Origin: Chlamydiales bacterium
GTDB lineage: Bacteria > Chlamydiota > Chlamydiia > Chlamydiales > JACKPQ01
Direction: 5' to 3'
Assembly: GCA_024233435.1 (NCBI GenBank)
Contig: JACKPQ010000007.1
Location: 1 to 22,351 of the forward strand
DNA length: 22,351 nt
Below are positions 14,299 through 21,518 of the stretch, piece by piece. The notes under the pieces were generated by a model. That model worked only from the letters and a program-made list of their open reading frames with translations. It did no database searches and had not been told where the DNA came from. Numbering within the stretch: position 1 is the stretch's first letter; every line of letters starts with the position of its first letter. Made by a program: the position numbers and the translations under genes.

Positions 14299-15508
14299 CA
14301 TGCAAAGCAACCACCACCAAAATAATGGCTGTGCTTGTGAGCAGGGGATTTAGGGTGGTGAGAAAAACATCAGAAGCTTGCAAGATATTAATCGCAGTGG
14401 CAATGAACCAAGCTACAAAGTAGGTATTGCAAAGAGCCCTGGGTTCCCGTTTCTGGTAGAGACTGATGAGATAGCCAACAATTAGCACAACGCAGAGATT
14501 GACCAGAGCGCTATCCGTTGTGTCAAGCAAGAAATCCATAGAAAAGACATTGGCCAGTAAGATAAAAAGAGTGGTGAGGCCTAATCCTAAGATGAGATAC
14601 TCCTTGCGGCCGACAAGTGACTTTGGGGCTAGCAGCTCCCAACCAACAGATGCCGAGTAGACATTAGCGACATTGGCGCAGATAGCCGATACAAAAATAA
14701 GCGTCACTAAAGAAACCCTTAAGCCCGGATGAAAAAGCGTGGCAGCTTCAGTCGTTTTTACTCCAATCCATGGCTCTAAAATTGTGCCTAGATATAGACC
14801 TGCAACCCCTAGAACGAGACTAACTACCTGGATCCAAGTAAGAGCATGAATGGAGGCTTTCCAAGATTTTGCATGGCGGAAGAAAGTCGGCAGATCTGCT
14901 GTGACGCCTAAATTTGTGCCAAGAACCAAAGGCAGCCCTGCAAGGGTGAGCCCATTGCTTGTAGCTGCTGGAAGATCAGTTGGTGCAAAAATAATGACCC
15001 CTAAAAAAGCCAGCAGCAAAATTGGAAGGGAAATCGTGCAGAGCCGACGTAGGATAACAATGCCATTCATGCAAAAAAGTGTGCTAATAATACCCAAACC
15101 AACACTAATTTGGATAAAGCGGTTGATCTCAGGTCCTTCTGGCAGCGGTACCAGCAAATCCAAAGCCGCACTTGCAACGGTTGTTTGAGCAATAAACCAA
15201 GCAAGTGTTGCCACTAGAAGAATAACAGCGATGAAATAGCCCCCGCGCCTACCAAGATACTTTAATGCAATGTCCAGCGTGCTCTCCCGCTTTTTAAAGC
15301 TCATAGCAACAATGCCAAGTCGAATGACCCACAGCAATGCATTCCCAATCAAAAGAGTAATCATTGCGCTTAAGAGGTTGCTCATCTGGTAAATAAGAAT
15401 GCTAGTGGTAAGTACAGGCAAGCTTGTCACACCAGTCAGCTGAATTGCGGCCAGTTGCCATGGAGTTTGCTTAGTGTCGGGAAGGGTATGCGCTAAAGTC
15501 TGTGACAT
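14267..15508 (-). CDS. NCS1/CodB-like permease (cytosine-purine permease type)
   Basis: An inner-membrane protein of 413 residues from the ATG at 15508 (416 from the ATG at 15517), with about 11-12 hydrophobic segments. The N-terminal TPWQLAAIQLTGVTSLP, a short helix-breaking stretch, and WFIAQTTVASAALDLL resemble NCS1 transporters such as CodB, where W-F-x-x-QT is typical. LGVTADLPTFFRHAKS resembles their TM8 region. Substrates in that family are cytosine, purines or hydantoins; which applies here is unknown. Aromatic amino acid permease (TyrP) was considered and does not match. I prefer the second ATG because GCGGGG precedes it and the -10 element lies 7 bases upstream. The 3' end overlaps the truncated Rhs gene by 32 bases. 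Confidence 0.75.
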   Translation of the reverse strand: MSQTLAHTLPDTKQTPWQLAAIQLTGVTSLPVLTTSILIYQMSNLLSAMITLLIGNALLWVIRLGIVAMSFKKRESTLDIALKYLGRRGGYFIAVILLVATLAWFIAQTTVASAALDLLVPLPEGPEINRFIQISVGLGIISTLFCMNGIVILRRLCTISLPILLLAFLGVIIFAPTDLPAATSNGLTLAGLPLVLGTNLGVTADLPTFFRHAKSWKASIHALTWIQVVSLVLGVAGLYLGTILEPWIGVKTTEAATLFHPGLRVSLVTLIFVSAICANVANVYSASVGWELLAPKSLVGRKEYLILGLGLTTLFILLANVFSMDFLLDTTDSALVNLCVVLIVGYLISLYQKREPRALCNTYFVAWFIATAINILQASDVFLTTLNPLLTSTAIILVVVALHAIYPKALKSK

Positions 15509-15509
15509 G

Positions 15510-15527
15510 CCCCGCATTATAGCGGGG
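15510..15527 (-). promoter_or_regulatory. -10 element inside a GC-rich perfect palindrome at the permease start
   Basis: On the minus strand CCCCGCTATAATGCGGGG: a consensus TATAAT (15521-15516) flanked by inverted CCCCGC/GCGGGG arms. A possible -35 is TCGAAA (15543-15538) with a 16-base spacer. The palindrome covers the -10 and ends one base before the ATG at 15508. It could be an operator or, if transcribed from further upstream, a hairpin over the start site. Confidence 0.45.
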
Positions 15528-15564
15528 GTGTCATTTATTTCGAGATCAATCTGGCAGGCAACGC

Positions 15565-16002
15565 TTAAAACAAATTAACGATGTGTTTTACAACCAGTGT
15601 GTTTTTTGTATAAGCCCTCAAATTGTCCTTTTGAAAATTTAGGTCAGCGTTATTTGTTCCATTCCATAAATCTTTCAATTTGTTGCAGCCTGCTGACCAG
15701 AGATGGTTTGCTTGGCCGCCTATCGATGTCTCATCCTGAAAAACGCCATCTACAATCATGAGGATATCGTGGATTGCAACTAGGGAAACAACATTAGAGG
15801 CTACTTGGATAAACGACAGACGCAGGCATGATGCAGCTAAGCTTGAAAGCACCAATGGAATCATGATTCCAAGTACTGCTTTTGCACATAGATTGGCAGC
15901 AGCAATAATGCGTGTTTTTTCGGGCGCTTTAGCGTCTCCACAGACTTTCCATTTTGCTTCCAAGTTGGAAGGCCGATAAGCCGAAATAAAATTTCCTATC
16001 AT
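15565..16002 (-). CDS. Inc-like protein with a bilobed hydrophobic region
   Basis: A 145-residue protein without a signal peptide. Residues about 31-90 form two adjacent hydrophobic segments with a short polar turn, the bilobed hairpin typical of chlamydial inclusion-membrane (Inc) proteins; both ends are hydrophilic. Inc proteins are secreted by type III secretion and insert in the host-derived vacuole membrane, but they share little sequence, so this is a structural inference. The start has AGGAG 5 bases before the ATG. It begins 8 bases after the lipoprotein stop, so the two form an operon. A generic small inner-membrane protein is the alternative. Confidence 0.6.
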   Translation of the reverse strand: MIGNFISAYRPSNLEAKWKVCGDAKAPEKTRIIAAANLCAKAVLGIMIPLVLSSLAASCLRLSFIQVASNVVSLVAIHDILMIVDGVFQDETSIGGQANHLWSAGCNKLKDLWNGTNNADLNFQKDNLRAYTKNTLVVKHIVNLF

Positions 16003-16010
16003 GGGGGCTC

Positions 16011-16460
16011 CTAAGATTTTGTGTTATGGTTTAAGTAAAAGTGTGCATCAATGACTTCAAAATCTGAAGGTTTTTCTTTAAAGCATTTGATGCGAAGCTT
16101 TGTACAAGGAGACGATATTGTGTAATACGCCTTTGATGTTAGGCGTGAGCTTTCCTTGTAAGTATCTGCACATACAATTTTACTAGAATCTGCTGATTCT
16201 GAGAGGATGGCGTAATATGAGTAGCCGTGTTGGATCGTGAGCTCTGAGGCTCTCATCATGGCAAGCTTTAGAGCTCTTTCATGCGATGTAAACTCATTGC
16301 CATTAAAGGAGACCAGAAAAGTGTCAGGGCCCGTTGCAAAGTCTGAATATCCGCCAGTGAGTGAAAAGAAAGAGTCTTTTTTATAAGTAGTCGCGCAGCC
16401 AGCAAGCAAGAACAGTACCAGCAAAGTGGCTGAAATCCAAGCAGTTTTGTTATGTAACAT
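16011..16460 (-). CDS. Lipoprotein of the CC0125/CC1285 type
   Basis: A 149-residue protein with a signal sequence and lipobox LLAGC (Cys22), so it is exported and lipid-anchored. The mature part has GGYSDFATGPDTFLVSF, then GNEFTSHERALKLAMMRASEL and a Tyr-rich stretch. This resembles the pattern GGYS...V-F-GN-xT...RAAELTL of the CC0125/CC1285 lipoprotein family, whose function is not established. The start has AAAGG upstream and its own good promoter. It is first in an operon with the Inc-like gene. Confidence 0.75.
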   Translation of the reverse strand: MLHNKTAWISATLLVLFLLAGCATTYKKDSFFSLTGGYSDFATGPDTFLVSFNGNEFTSHERALKLAMMRASELTIQHGYSYYAILSESADSSKIVCADTYKESSRLTSKAYYTISSPCTKLRIKCFKEKPSDFEVIDAHFYLNHNTKS

Positions 16461-16483
16461 ATAAAAACCTTTTTATTAACAAA

Positions 16484-16512
16484 ATTATAATTTATTCATT
16501 AATAAGTTTCAA
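16484..16512 (-). promoter_or_regulatory. Promoter of the lipoprotein/Inc-like operon
   Basis: Minus strand TTGAAA (16512-16507), 17-base spacer, TATAAT (16489-16484), in a very AT-rich interval; the leader would be about 17 bases and include the AAAGG SD. The region 16513-16566 behind epmA holds only a weak 6-bp hairpin (16564-16578) followed by T-rich DNA, a poor terminator candidate. Confidence 0.65.
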
Positions 16513-16566
16513 TAGTAAAAATTAATATACTTTTGCGGTCTTAATATTAAAAAATTATTTAATGCT

Positions 16567-17385
16567 TTAGGCTAAAGCAAGGCTCTTTTGCATGTGAATT
16601 GTCTGGCTGTTTTGATGAAGGGCAAGCAATCTGTCAAATCCCAGTGCTACCCCGCAGCAAGGGGGTAAATCAAGAGCATTTAAAAAGTCTTCGTCTACAG
16701 GAAGGGGCTCGTTTCGCAAGGCATTTTGAGCCAGAAGGCGGGAGCGGACTTCAGAGGCCTGAGTGACCTCGTCATAGCCGTTGCAAAGCTCAATAGAGCG
16801 GTAATAGAACTCAAAGCGCTGGGCGGTTTTTTCAACACGCGCTAGGGCAGCTTGGGAGGCTGGGTAGTCTGTGATGACAGTAAGCTCGCCTTGTCCCAGA
16901 TACTCTTCGATGTGAGCAAAGCGGTAATTAAGAGCCGTATCAGCGTCCCAGGAAGGGTCTGGTGGCACAGCAGGCCCTGGGTAGAGATCTAGCGCTTCAT
17001 GGTAGGTGAGTCTTCGAACAGGTAAAGGCCCAGTAAAAAGTTGGATGAGCTCGGCGACCTCATCGATAAAGGCGCTAAAGGACATACCTAGCCGGTAATA
17101 CTCAATCATCGAGAATTCATTAGAATGCCAAGGGCCATTTTCCTCGGCACGGAAGACATGGGACAGCTGATAGATGTCTCCGGCGCCTTCTGAAAGAAGC
17201 GTTTTCATGGCATATTCAGGAGAAGTCACAAGGTAGCCATGGGATGTTTTAATTGGATCGATTGTAGCATCGATAGCGGGGCACTTGCGAAGCAGATTCG
17301 TATCAACTTCCAAAACATCCCGCTCAGAAAAAAACGCACGAACCCTAGCTAAATGCTCTGCTCTGATTTTAAGTTGATCTCTCAT
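16567..17385 (-). CDS. epmA: EF-P lysine ligase EpmA-like (GenX/PoxA; lysyl-tRNA synthetase paralogue)
   Basis: A 272-residue class II synthetase catalytic core without an anticodon-binding domain. TSPEYAMK at about 53-60 lies at the start of the core, FRAEENGPWHSNEFSMIEYY is motif 2, and CCGVALGFDRLLAL is motif 3. EpmA attaches beta-lysine (or lysine) to a conserved lysine of elongation factor P. It is shorter than the E. coli enzyme (325 residues) because of missing insertions, not missing motifs. The ATG overlaps the efp stop as ATGA (17385-17382), so it is translationally coupled to its expected substrate protein. The partner aminomutase EpmB is not in the window. Confidence 0.9.
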   Translation of the reverse strand: MRDQLKIRAEHLARVRAFFSERDVLEVDTNLLRKCPAIDATIDPIKTSHGYLVTSPEYAMKTLLSEGAGDIYQLSHVFRAEENGPWHSNEFSMIEYYRLGMSFSAFIDEVAELIQLFTGPLPVRRLTYHEALDLYPGPAVPPDPSWDADTALNYRFAHIEEYLGQGELTVITDYPASQAALARVEKTAQRFEFYYRSIELCNGYDEVTQASEVRSRLLAQNALRNEPLPVDEDFLNALDLPPCCGVALGFDRLLALHQNSQTIHMQKSLALA

Positions 17386-17948
17386 ACGCGTGACACATAC
17401 TCGCCGGTGCGTGTATCAACCTTAATTTTTTCCCCTTCGTCAACAAAAATGGGGATCTGTATCTCGGCGCCAGTTTCAACAACTGCAGGTTTTAGGACAC
17501 GTCCAGATGCCGTATCGCCGCGAGCGCCAGGGGCCGTTTCAGTGATCACCAGTTCCATGAAAGTAGGAGGTGCAACGTCAACGATACTGTCTTTGTAAAA
17601 AACAAGAGCATAAACAATATCATCTTTAAGCCATTTTTTCTGATCACCCAAATTTCCCAATGGCACAGTGACTTGATCAAACGTATTGTCGTCCATAAAG
17701 ACAGCATCATCGCCCTCGCGATAAAGCAGGCGCATATTGGCCTCAACCACGTCAGCTAACGGGAACTTTTCTCCTGATTTGAAAGTACGCTCCAATACAC
17801 GTCCAGTCATGAGATGTTTCAGCTTAGTGCGGGTGAAAGCTTGTCCTTTACCAGGTTTTACAAATTCGCAATTAGTAATCGTGTAAGGCTCATTGTCAAC
17901 TTCAATTTTCATGCCCTGCTTAAAGTCATTTGTGCTCACCGTGCTCAT
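17382..17948 (-). CDS. efp: Translation elongation factor P
   Basis: EF-P (188 residues) binds ribosomes stalled at consecutive prolines and speeds peptide bond formation. The KOW-like domain carries FVKPGKGQAF with Lys34, the exact position modified by EpmA in E. coli. Two OB-fold domains follow, ending with VDEGEKIKVDTRTGEYVSRV. The frame is open to 17999, but the ATG at 17948 has AGGAG 5 bases before it and gives the normal N-terminus. A promoter precedes it. The coupled epmA gene and the intact Lys34 indicate lysine-type modification. Confidence 0.97.
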   Translation of the reverse strand: MSTVSTNDFKQGMKIEVDNEPYTITNCEFVKPGKGQAFTRTKLKHLMTGRVLERTFKSGEKFPLADVVEANMRLLYREGDDAVFMDDNTFDQVTVPLGNLGDQKKWLKDDIVYALVFYKDSIVDVAPPTFMELVITETAPGARGDTASGRVLKPAVVETGAEIQIPIFVDEGEKIKVDTRTGEYVSRV

Positions 17949-17981
17949 CTCATCTCCTGTAAAAAATAAATCCTTCAAACC

Positions 17982-18010
17982 AGTATACGCCAGAAACAAT
18001 CAAAACTCAA
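17982..18010 (-). promoter_or_regulatory. Promoter of efp-epmA
   Basis: Minus strand TTGAGT (18010-18005), 17-base spacer, TATACT (17987-17982). The leader would be about 27 bases and includes the AGGAG SD. Confidence 0.55.
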
Positions 18011-18038
18011 GCATCAGCATGGCTCATATTTTCCGTTA

Positions 18039-18074
18039 TTGAACCTCTCTCGCCTTCAGGCGAGAGAGGTTCAA
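18039..18074. other. Perfect 16-bp hairpin between efp and the U-box gene
   Basis: TTGAACCTCTCTCGCC, loop TTCA, and its exact reverse complement. The stem is uninterrupted, but no U-tract follows on either strand. It lies upstream of the efp promoter and about 100 bases beyond the U-box gene terminator. It may be a second terminator, an sRNA element or a repeat; no other copy is in the window. Confidence 0.7.
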
Positions 18075-18175
18075 GACTGTTTAAAGGCAGGCTGACACAA
18101 AATAGATGTTTACCAAACTTATGCATGGTGTTGCAAGAACCAGAAAAACAAGTGATGCATTGCCACGCAAATGCA

Positions 18176-18210
18176 AAAAAACCTTGTTTCGAGCTGAAAC
18201 AAGGTTTTTT
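18176..18210 (-). terminator. Rho-independent terminator of the U-box/TPR gene
   Basis: A 15-bp stem (AAAAAACCTTGTTTC paired with GAAACAAGGTTTTTT) around a 5-base loop, 16 bases after the TAA at 18226. Reading the minus strand, the stem ends in a run of T. The mirror T run on the plus strand means it could also work in that direction. Confidence 0.85.
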
Positions 18211-18225
18211 GATGCGCGCAGAGAC

Positions 18226-20415
18226 TTAAACCAAGTTTTGTGCTGTAGTTAGCCTTTCGACTTTTTCAGTTAATGCGACGTGTCCTTTTAGAATAGGGAC
18301 TAATTTCAAATATTCAGCAAATTCACCGCTTGGCAAGACGCTTTTGTCAAGGTTCCTAATCGAATCTAGCTGATTGTATGCTTTGAGGGATTCGCTAAAC
18401 ATATTGTTTTCAAATAGCCTTTTGCATAAGCCAAACATCAGCTTAGCTGCCTCTTCTGGTTGATTCTTCTCAATGTAGAAATTGAACAACTCATCATGCG
18501 CCCCAATAAGCATTGGATTCGCTTCCACAGCCGCCCGGAATGCTTGCATTGTTTTGTCAGTGTCTGTGCCAAGTTGTTTTAGCAAACGAGCAGAGCGCAA
18601 ATATGTTGAGCCATTCGATTCTCTTTTTCCTAAGAGTGAAAAGGATAGCGTTGCAGCAAGTTCTTCATTTTGCTCAGCCAGGTCTTCATTAGATAAGCCT
18701 TCAGCAAAATCTACAAGCCAAGTTAACAAATCGTCATGTGCTTCTGCACTTTTTTCAGCTTTTTCAATTCCAGCCAATTTGCGATATGCTTGCGCTACCA
18801 AACAAAAGAGTTTTGTATTGGTCCTAATGGAGATTAATTCGCTGTAGGCCGCTTTGGTTTGATCTCTTGAAATTCCTGGTTGTCTTGCGGCTTCAAAAAA
18901 ACATTTCGCAGCAAGGTCGTATTGCTCTAGCTGGACAGCTATACTTCCTAGTTCCAAATCGATATCAAATCTTTCGCTTTCTGTAAGCGATAATTTGCTG
19001 TAGTCCGCTAGAACTTGCTTTTTTAGGCCAAGTAAATCTTGTTTTTCACTTTCGGACTCCGCCCAAAGCGCATTAAAGGCGTCGTAATACTTTTTTGCTT
19101 CGGCAGGCTGTTTATTTTCTACCAATACCGATAAGGCTGACCGATACACCTGTAGCGCGGCTCTGAGATTGTTCTGATCTTGATAGAAAGTTGATAGCCG
19201 GATGTTAGCGCTGATGTCCGTTGGCGATCTCTCAACCGCTTTTTGATAAAGACCTTGTGCTGTTGGCAATTTCTTTAAGCCTTTGAAGTAGTCGCCAGCC
19301 CTCCAATAAGTCGCGCACGCATCAGGAATTTGGTCGCGCTTGCAATAAAACTCTGCAAGACATTCGTAAACCTCAAGCTCATCTGGTTGCAATTGGCAAG
19401 CCTCTTTAAGATAGGCTTCTGCCTGCTCATATTCGTTTTTGTTTGTGTTAAGGGAGGCTAGTTCATGAAGTATGATCACAGCTTTAGACCTCTCGCCTAT
19501 CTCGACAAGAAGCTCTTGATAATCTTTCAGAAGCTCTTGATTGTCGAATAGGATTCCAAGCTGATGGCCCAGGTCCCTTGCCAAGCTGAACGCCTCGGTT
19601 GCTCCTTCTTTATCCCCCAACTTCGCCTGAAGCTTTCCAAGGTAAACATAGGCCCACATGGCGGATTCCAAGTATTCATTCTTATGCTCGACCTCAGAAA
19701 CTTGACTCGCGAGACCCATAAAAATTATAGGCTGTATAGCAAAGTGCTCCACAGAAGAAGAGCACTTTCCAAGTTCGTCGAAGTGGGTCATGGCAGCGTC
19801 AAAATCCTGTCTTTGCATTGCAGAAGTAATTAGATTAAAAAGCGAATTCGCATCGGAGTTATTGCCCACAAAACCTTCATTGCTCAGTTTTTTTGGCATG
19901 ACAACTCTTTCTTTTGGGTTTGATCCTTTCCACGCATGTAACAAATCCAATTTTAGCTGGGTAAGGGGATCATCTTGAAGCTCATTATCAGCAAAAGGAG
20001 GACAGCCATGTCCAGAAGGGCACTGTCCATTCATCCTGGAAATTAGAGATTTATCCACAACATGCCCACATGGCAGTTTGGCAGGGTTTCGAATTACCTC
20101 TTCAGTTACAGGGTCTGTAAGACCTTCTTCCAGTTCCTTGAAAAAAAAGCTCACGCGTGCCACACGCTCAATCTTTGGACTAACCTGGATTGCACCTTCA
20201 AGGACCTGGATAGTTCCATTGACCAAGGATTTGCGAGCCTTATCCAAATCATTTTCGTTTCTCACGGTCGTATTAATTCCATTTATGGCAAGTTCTTGAT
20301 TTAAGTCCTTATTAAATCCTTGAAGTTTGCCGTTTTTACAAACGATTTTTATGTTGACCCCATTGACATTGCCGTCAAATAGCGTTTTTTTTGATTGTGA
20401 AATTGCTAACTGCAT
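18226..20415 (-). CDS. U-box domain plus TPR-repeat protein, candidate host-directed E3 ligase
   Basis: A 729-residue protein from the ATG at 20415, which has GGAGG 5 bases upstream (a GTG two codons earlier overlaps the SD). Residues about 96-160 match the U-box fold: LTDPVTEEVIRNPAKLPCGH, VVDKSLISRM, CPSGHGCPPF and DDPLTQLKLDLL follow the usual DP...P...GH...D-x-x-I...CP...N...L-x-x-L order. The U-box is the E2-binding module of eukaryotic ubiquitin ligases. From about residue 190 to the end there are many helical TPR-like repeats (A-x-x-Y-x-x-LG, A-x-x-Y-x-x-A, P-x-x-x-x-A) for protein binding. Bacteria lack ubiquitin, so a role inside the host cell is inferred; CHIP in animals also joins TPR and U-box, in the reverse order. 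No signal peptide, so secretion would be type III or similar. Confidence 0.8.
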   Translation of the reverse strand: MQLAISQSKKTLFDGNVNGVNIKIVCKNGKLQGFNKDLNQELAINGINTTVRNENDLDKARKSLVNGTIQVLEGAIQVSPKIERVARVSFFFKELEEGLTDPVTEEVIRNPAKLPCGHVVDKSLISRMNGQCPSGHGCPPFADNELQDDPLTQLKLDLLHAWKGSNPKERVVMPKKLSNEGFVGNNSDANSLFNLITSAMQRQDFDAAMTHFDELGKCSSSVEHFAIQPIIFMGLASQVSEVEHKNEYLESAMWAYVYLGKLQAKLGDKEGATEAFSLARDLGHQLGILFDNQELLKDYQELLVEIGERSKAVIILHELASLNTNKNEYEQAEAYLKEACQLQPDELEVYECLAEFYCKRDQIPDACATYWRAGDYFKGLKKLPTAQGLYQKAVERSPTDISANIRLSTFYQDQNNLRAALQVYRSALSVLVENKQPAEAKKYYDAFNALWAESESEKQDLLGLKKQVLADYSKLSLTESERFDIDLELGSIAVQLEQYDLAAKCFFEAARQPGISRDQTKAAYSELISIRTNTKLFCLVAQAYRKLAGIEKAEKSAEAHDDLLTWLVDFAEGLSNEDLAEQNEELAATLSFSLLGKRESNGSTYLRSARLLKQLGTDTDKTMQAFRAAVEANPMLIGAHDELFNFYIEKNQPEEAAKLMFGLCKRLFENNMFSESLKAYNQLDSIRNLDKSVLPSGEFAEYLKLVPILKGHVALTEKVERLTTAQNLV

Positions 20416-20445
20416 AGACACCTCCGTGTAAAAATTCCTGGCCTC

Positions 20446-20474
20446 AAATTAAAATTCAGTTCAATTAATGTCAA
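20446..20474 (-). promoter_or_regulatory. Possible promoter of the U-box/TPR gene
   Basis: A perfect TTGACA (20474-20469) with a weak -10, TAATTT (20451-20446), 17 bases away. The intergenic stretch 20416-20600 between divergent genes is AT-rich; I see no clear promoter for the plus-strand array in it. Confidence 0.35.
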
Positions 20475-20600
20475 GAAGTTATTAATAGAAAAAATTACAA
20501 GCTCTTATCTTTTAATGAATTAAAAAATAACTTGCAAAAAAAGTAGCGATGCGTGACACTCGCCCACAAATAGCTAAAAAAGCCAAAAAAGGAGGCAAAA

Positions 20601-21230
20601 ATGGCTACTATTAGTGTGACACATACATGCTTAGACAATACAACAAAGTATACTCGGCAAGATGAGATGCTCTTGCTTAATAAGCTAGGTGCGAGAAGTT
20701 TTGTAAGCTTAGACCAAAGAAGTCAGCTTATTTTAGCGCACATATACTACCGGGCAGAGCGAGGTGAAGCAAAGGCTAAGTCTCTTGCCAACCGCTGTAC
20801 GGAGCTAGAGACTCTCAACGGAGAACTCGCTAAAAAGAACGCTGCGTTAGAAGCAGAGAAAGCTGCGTTAGGAGAAGAGAAAGCTGCGTTAGGAGAAGAG
20901 AAAGCTGCGTTAGAAGCAAAGAACGCTGCATTGAAGGTAGAAAAAATGGCAATGCGGGACGAGAGGGATGAGGCAAGAATAAAGAATGATGGGTTGAGAG
21001 GGAGACTGCAAGGTAAAGACTTTGAGATCGATGCATTAAAAGGGGAAAATAGGACTTTGAGTGCTGCAATGGATGATTTAGCAAAACGAATTGATAACCT
21101 TGAGAAAGGTATAAGTAATCGGCCTGGGAGTTATACGCACCAATCTTCTTTGCCAATTTGCAGCAAAAAGGGTGCAGGCGTGATTCTCTGTGCTGTGGCT
21201 TTAGGAGCAGCTGTTGGGAAGTTTTTATAA
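20601..21230 (+). CDS. Coiled-coil protein with C-terminal membrane anchor (SFV-LDQRSQ family), member 1
   Basis: A 209-residue protein, SD GGAGG. The N-terminal region holds LGARSFVSLDQRSQ (residues about 29-42), shared with the protein at 21519. Residues about 60-160 are a coiled coil made of Glu/Lys/Ala/Leu heptads, including five near-identical 7-residue units. A hydrophobic C-terminal segment (GVILCAVALGAAVGKFL) would anchor it in a membrane as a tail-anchored protein. No signal peptide. I recognise no named family. It opens an apparent operon of paralogues; membrane-anchored coiled coils are common among chlamydial effectors and inclusion proteins, so a host-interface role is a reasonable guess only. 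Confidence 0.75.
   Translation: MATISVTHTCLDNTTKYTRQDEMLLLNKLGARSFVSLDQRSQLILAHIYYRAERGEAKAKSLANRCTELETLNGELAKKNAALEAEKAALGEEKAALGEEKAALEAKNAALKVEKMAMRDERDEARIKNDGLRGRLQGKDFEIDALKGENRTLSAAMDDLAKRIDNLEKGISNRPGSYTHQSSLPICSKKGAGVILCAVALGAAVGKFL
20835..20939 (+). repeat. Five tandem 21-bp repeats encoding one heptad each
   Basis: Units at 20835, 20856, 20877, 20898 and 20919, with core GCTGCGTTAG. Units 2 and 3 are identical; the others differ at a few bases. They encode KNAALEA, EKAALGE, EKAALGE, EKAALEA and KNAALKV, so a change in copy number would lengthen or shorten the coiled coil in frame. Confidence 0.9.
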
Positions 21231-21250
21231 ACCAGAAATAGGGGTTCTTT

Positions 21251-21517
21251 ATGGGGAGAGATAAAATTGCATTTGGAGGCGGGCGGTCAATGTCTCTTAT
21301 TGACGTGCCCAATCAGCATTCACGGGTGGTTTTGTTCTCGGGAAGCACGTTGCGTGCTTCTCCCATAAAGCCTCTAATAGTAGTATGCTTGAAGAAGGTA
21401 TGCGAGTTGCTCGTCTATGTTCGAGGCTTTCTGCTAGCGGGGACACTTTTGTTCCGGATCCTGGGAATAGCAGAGTTTTGGTGGGCAGCTAAGTATACAT
21501 TAGTCATGGGAGGCTAA
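21251..21517 (+). CDS. Small hydrophobic protein between array members
   Basis: An 88-residue ORF with AGGGG upstream, 20 bases after member 1. The first 40 residues are polar; residues about 42-80 hold one or two hydrophobic segments (KPLIVVCLKKVCELLV, GFLLAGTLLFRILGIAEFWW), so a membrane protein is likely. It ends in MGG followed by TAA one base before the next ATG, and its last codons form the GGGAGG SD of the next gene. The 26-codon ORF at 22115 shares its start (DKIA) and its end (MGG), which supports it as a real element. No known family. Confidence 0.5.
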   Translation: MGRDKIAFGGGRSMSLIDVPNQHSRVVLFSGSTLRASPIKPLIVVCLKKVCELLVYVRGFLLAGTLLFRILGIAEFWWAAKYTLVMGG

Positions 21518-21518
21518 T

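Noticed and set aside
14267..15508. Assignment of the permease as tyrosine/tryptophan permease (TyrP)
   Set aside because: The N-terminus lacks the TyrP pattern with its Gly-rich first helix, while the W-F-x-x-QT segment and TADLPTFFRH fit NCS1/CodB-type transporters better.
20835..20939. Regularly repeated units that could suggest a CRISPR array
   Set aside because: The 21-bp units are directly adjacent with no spacers and lie within a coding frame.
20830..21312. Minus-strand ORF of 160 codons with repeated LLLTQLS units
   Set aside because: It is the antisense shadow of the heptad repeats in the coiled-coil gene at 20601-21230; it has no SD and its repeat is explained by the sense strand.
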